Shown here: positions 5,936 to 6,074 of the stretch, one piece after another
Numbering within the stretch: the first letter of the stretch is position 1
Layout: every line of letters starts with the position of its first letter
DNA from: Gammaproteobacteria bacterium
GTDB taxonomy: Bacteria > Pseudomonadota > Gammaproteobacteria > Pseudomonadales > Azotimanducaceae
DNA: 6,074 nucleotides
Direction: 5' to 3'
Assembly (NCBI GenBank): GCA_002690405.1
Contig: NZEI01000082.1
Coordinates: 1-6,074, forward strand
Position numbers and translations under genes: made by a program
The notes under the pieces: model-generated
Database searches by the model: none
What the model was told of the DNA's origin: nothing
Seen by the model: the letters and a program-made list of their open reading frames with translations, nothing else

Positions 5936-5960
5936 AATACAAATGATAATGATTTGTATT
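5936..5960. promoter_or_regulatory. Fur-box-like operator in the divergent sodN-operon control region
   Basis: AATACAAAT (5936-5944) and ATTTGTATT (5952-5960) form a perfect 9-bp inverted repeat around GATAATG. The central 19 bp match the classical Fur consensus GATAATGATAATCATTATC at 12 of 19 positions, including an uninterrupted AATGATAAT core. It lies 64 bp before the first gene of the sodN operon and 52 bp before the divergent plus-strand start, so one bound repressor could affect both. Fur is the best fit; the related regulators Zur or Nur are less likely because their consensus arms are not seen. The gap 5872-6012 holds no gene. Confidence 0.65.
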
Positions 5961-5984
5961 TAGAATTGTAAGTGTAGATTCTAC
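5961..5984. promoter_or_regulatory. second dyad beside the Fur-like box, possible plus-strand promoter zone
   Basis: TAGAAT (5961-5966) and ATTCTA (5978-5983) form a 6-11-6 inverted repeat, with the smaller palindrome GTAGA-T-TCTAC (5974-5984) inside its right arm. TAGATT at 5975-5980 could be the -10 of the divergent plus-strand gene, with TTTGTA (5953-5958) inside the Fur-like dyad as a weak -35 at 16 bp. If so, Fur binding would block that promoter directly. Confidence 0.3.
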
Positions 5985-6012
5985 TTTTCAACGCGATTAA
6001 CACGGAATATCT

Positions 6013-6074
6013 ATGCAAAGAGCAATGACCGAAACCGAGCTAGAACAATTCATCGACAGCAAGCCGGGCTGGAT
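6013..6074 (+). CDS. start of an unidentified protein, truncated by the window end
   Basis: An open frame begins ATG at 6013 with GGA 6 nt upstream and reads MQRAMTETELEQFIDSKPGW to the edge without a stop. A second ATG at 6025 is also possible and gives a start MTETELEQF. The short amphipathic helix ending Pro-Gly-Trp faintly recalls the N-terminus of pterin-4a-carbinolamine dehydratases, but 20 residues are too few to assign a family. It is divergent from the sodN operon and shares its Fur-like control region, which is the main reason to take it as a real gene. Confidence 0.45.
   Translation, partial: MQRAMTETELEQFIDSKPGW

Noticed and set aside
1..6074. Mobile elements, CRISPR arrays, tRNA or rRNA genes
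   Set aside because: No transposase, terminal inverted repeats, regularly spaced repeats or RNA gene signatures were seen anywhere.

Overview
The window looks like a chromosomal piece of a free-living, aerobic proteobacterium, most likely a marine-type gammaproteobacterium. That is an inference from gene content: a nickel superoxide dismutase (NiSOD) of the HCDIPCKIYDP kind, a classical azurin, an acyl-CoA dehydrogenase next to an amidohydrolase, and a secreted DUF6607-like protein. Base composition is near even. I see no insertion sequence, phage gene, tRNA, rRNA or CRISPR array.

Left part (1-2979), lipid or aromatic-type catabolism. The window opens on the tail of an acyl-CoA dehydrogenase that is internally collapsed: a mid-protein block in one frame is joined directly to the extreme C-terminal block in another frame. 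It ends in a long imperfect hairpin shared with the convergent end of an Amidohydro_2 family metal-dependent hydrolase (216-1376, minus). A 253-bp divergent intergenic region carries a good sigma70-type promoter for the hydrolase and a perfect 13-bp palindrome. It separates the hydrolase from a two-Rossmann-fold FAD/NAD(P) oxidoreductase (1630-2979, plus) of unknown substrate.

Right part (3038-6012, all minus strand), metal and redox defence. Read in the direction of transcription, it starts from a divergent control region with a Fur-box-like 25-bp perfect dyad (5936-5960). Three overlapping genes follow: an unrecognised 89-aa single-pass membrane protein with a His-containing N-terminus, sodN (NiSOD), and sodX (its maturation protease). 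Azurin comes 61 bp downstream with its own probable promoter and a dyad in front of it. Last is a secreted DUF6607-like protein, convergent with the flavoprotein gene.

Working together (inference): SodX trims the SodN propeptide to expose His1, so the Ni hook (His1, Cys2, Cys6) can form and superoxide can be removed without iron. The small membrane protein is translationally coupled to both and is the best candidate here for an undescribed accessory factor of NiSOD. A Fur-type operator would fit switching on a non-iron SOD when iron is scarce. Azurin is a periplasmic copper electron carrier and may belong to the same stress programme. A plus-strand gene divergent from the operon starts at 6013 and runs off the window.
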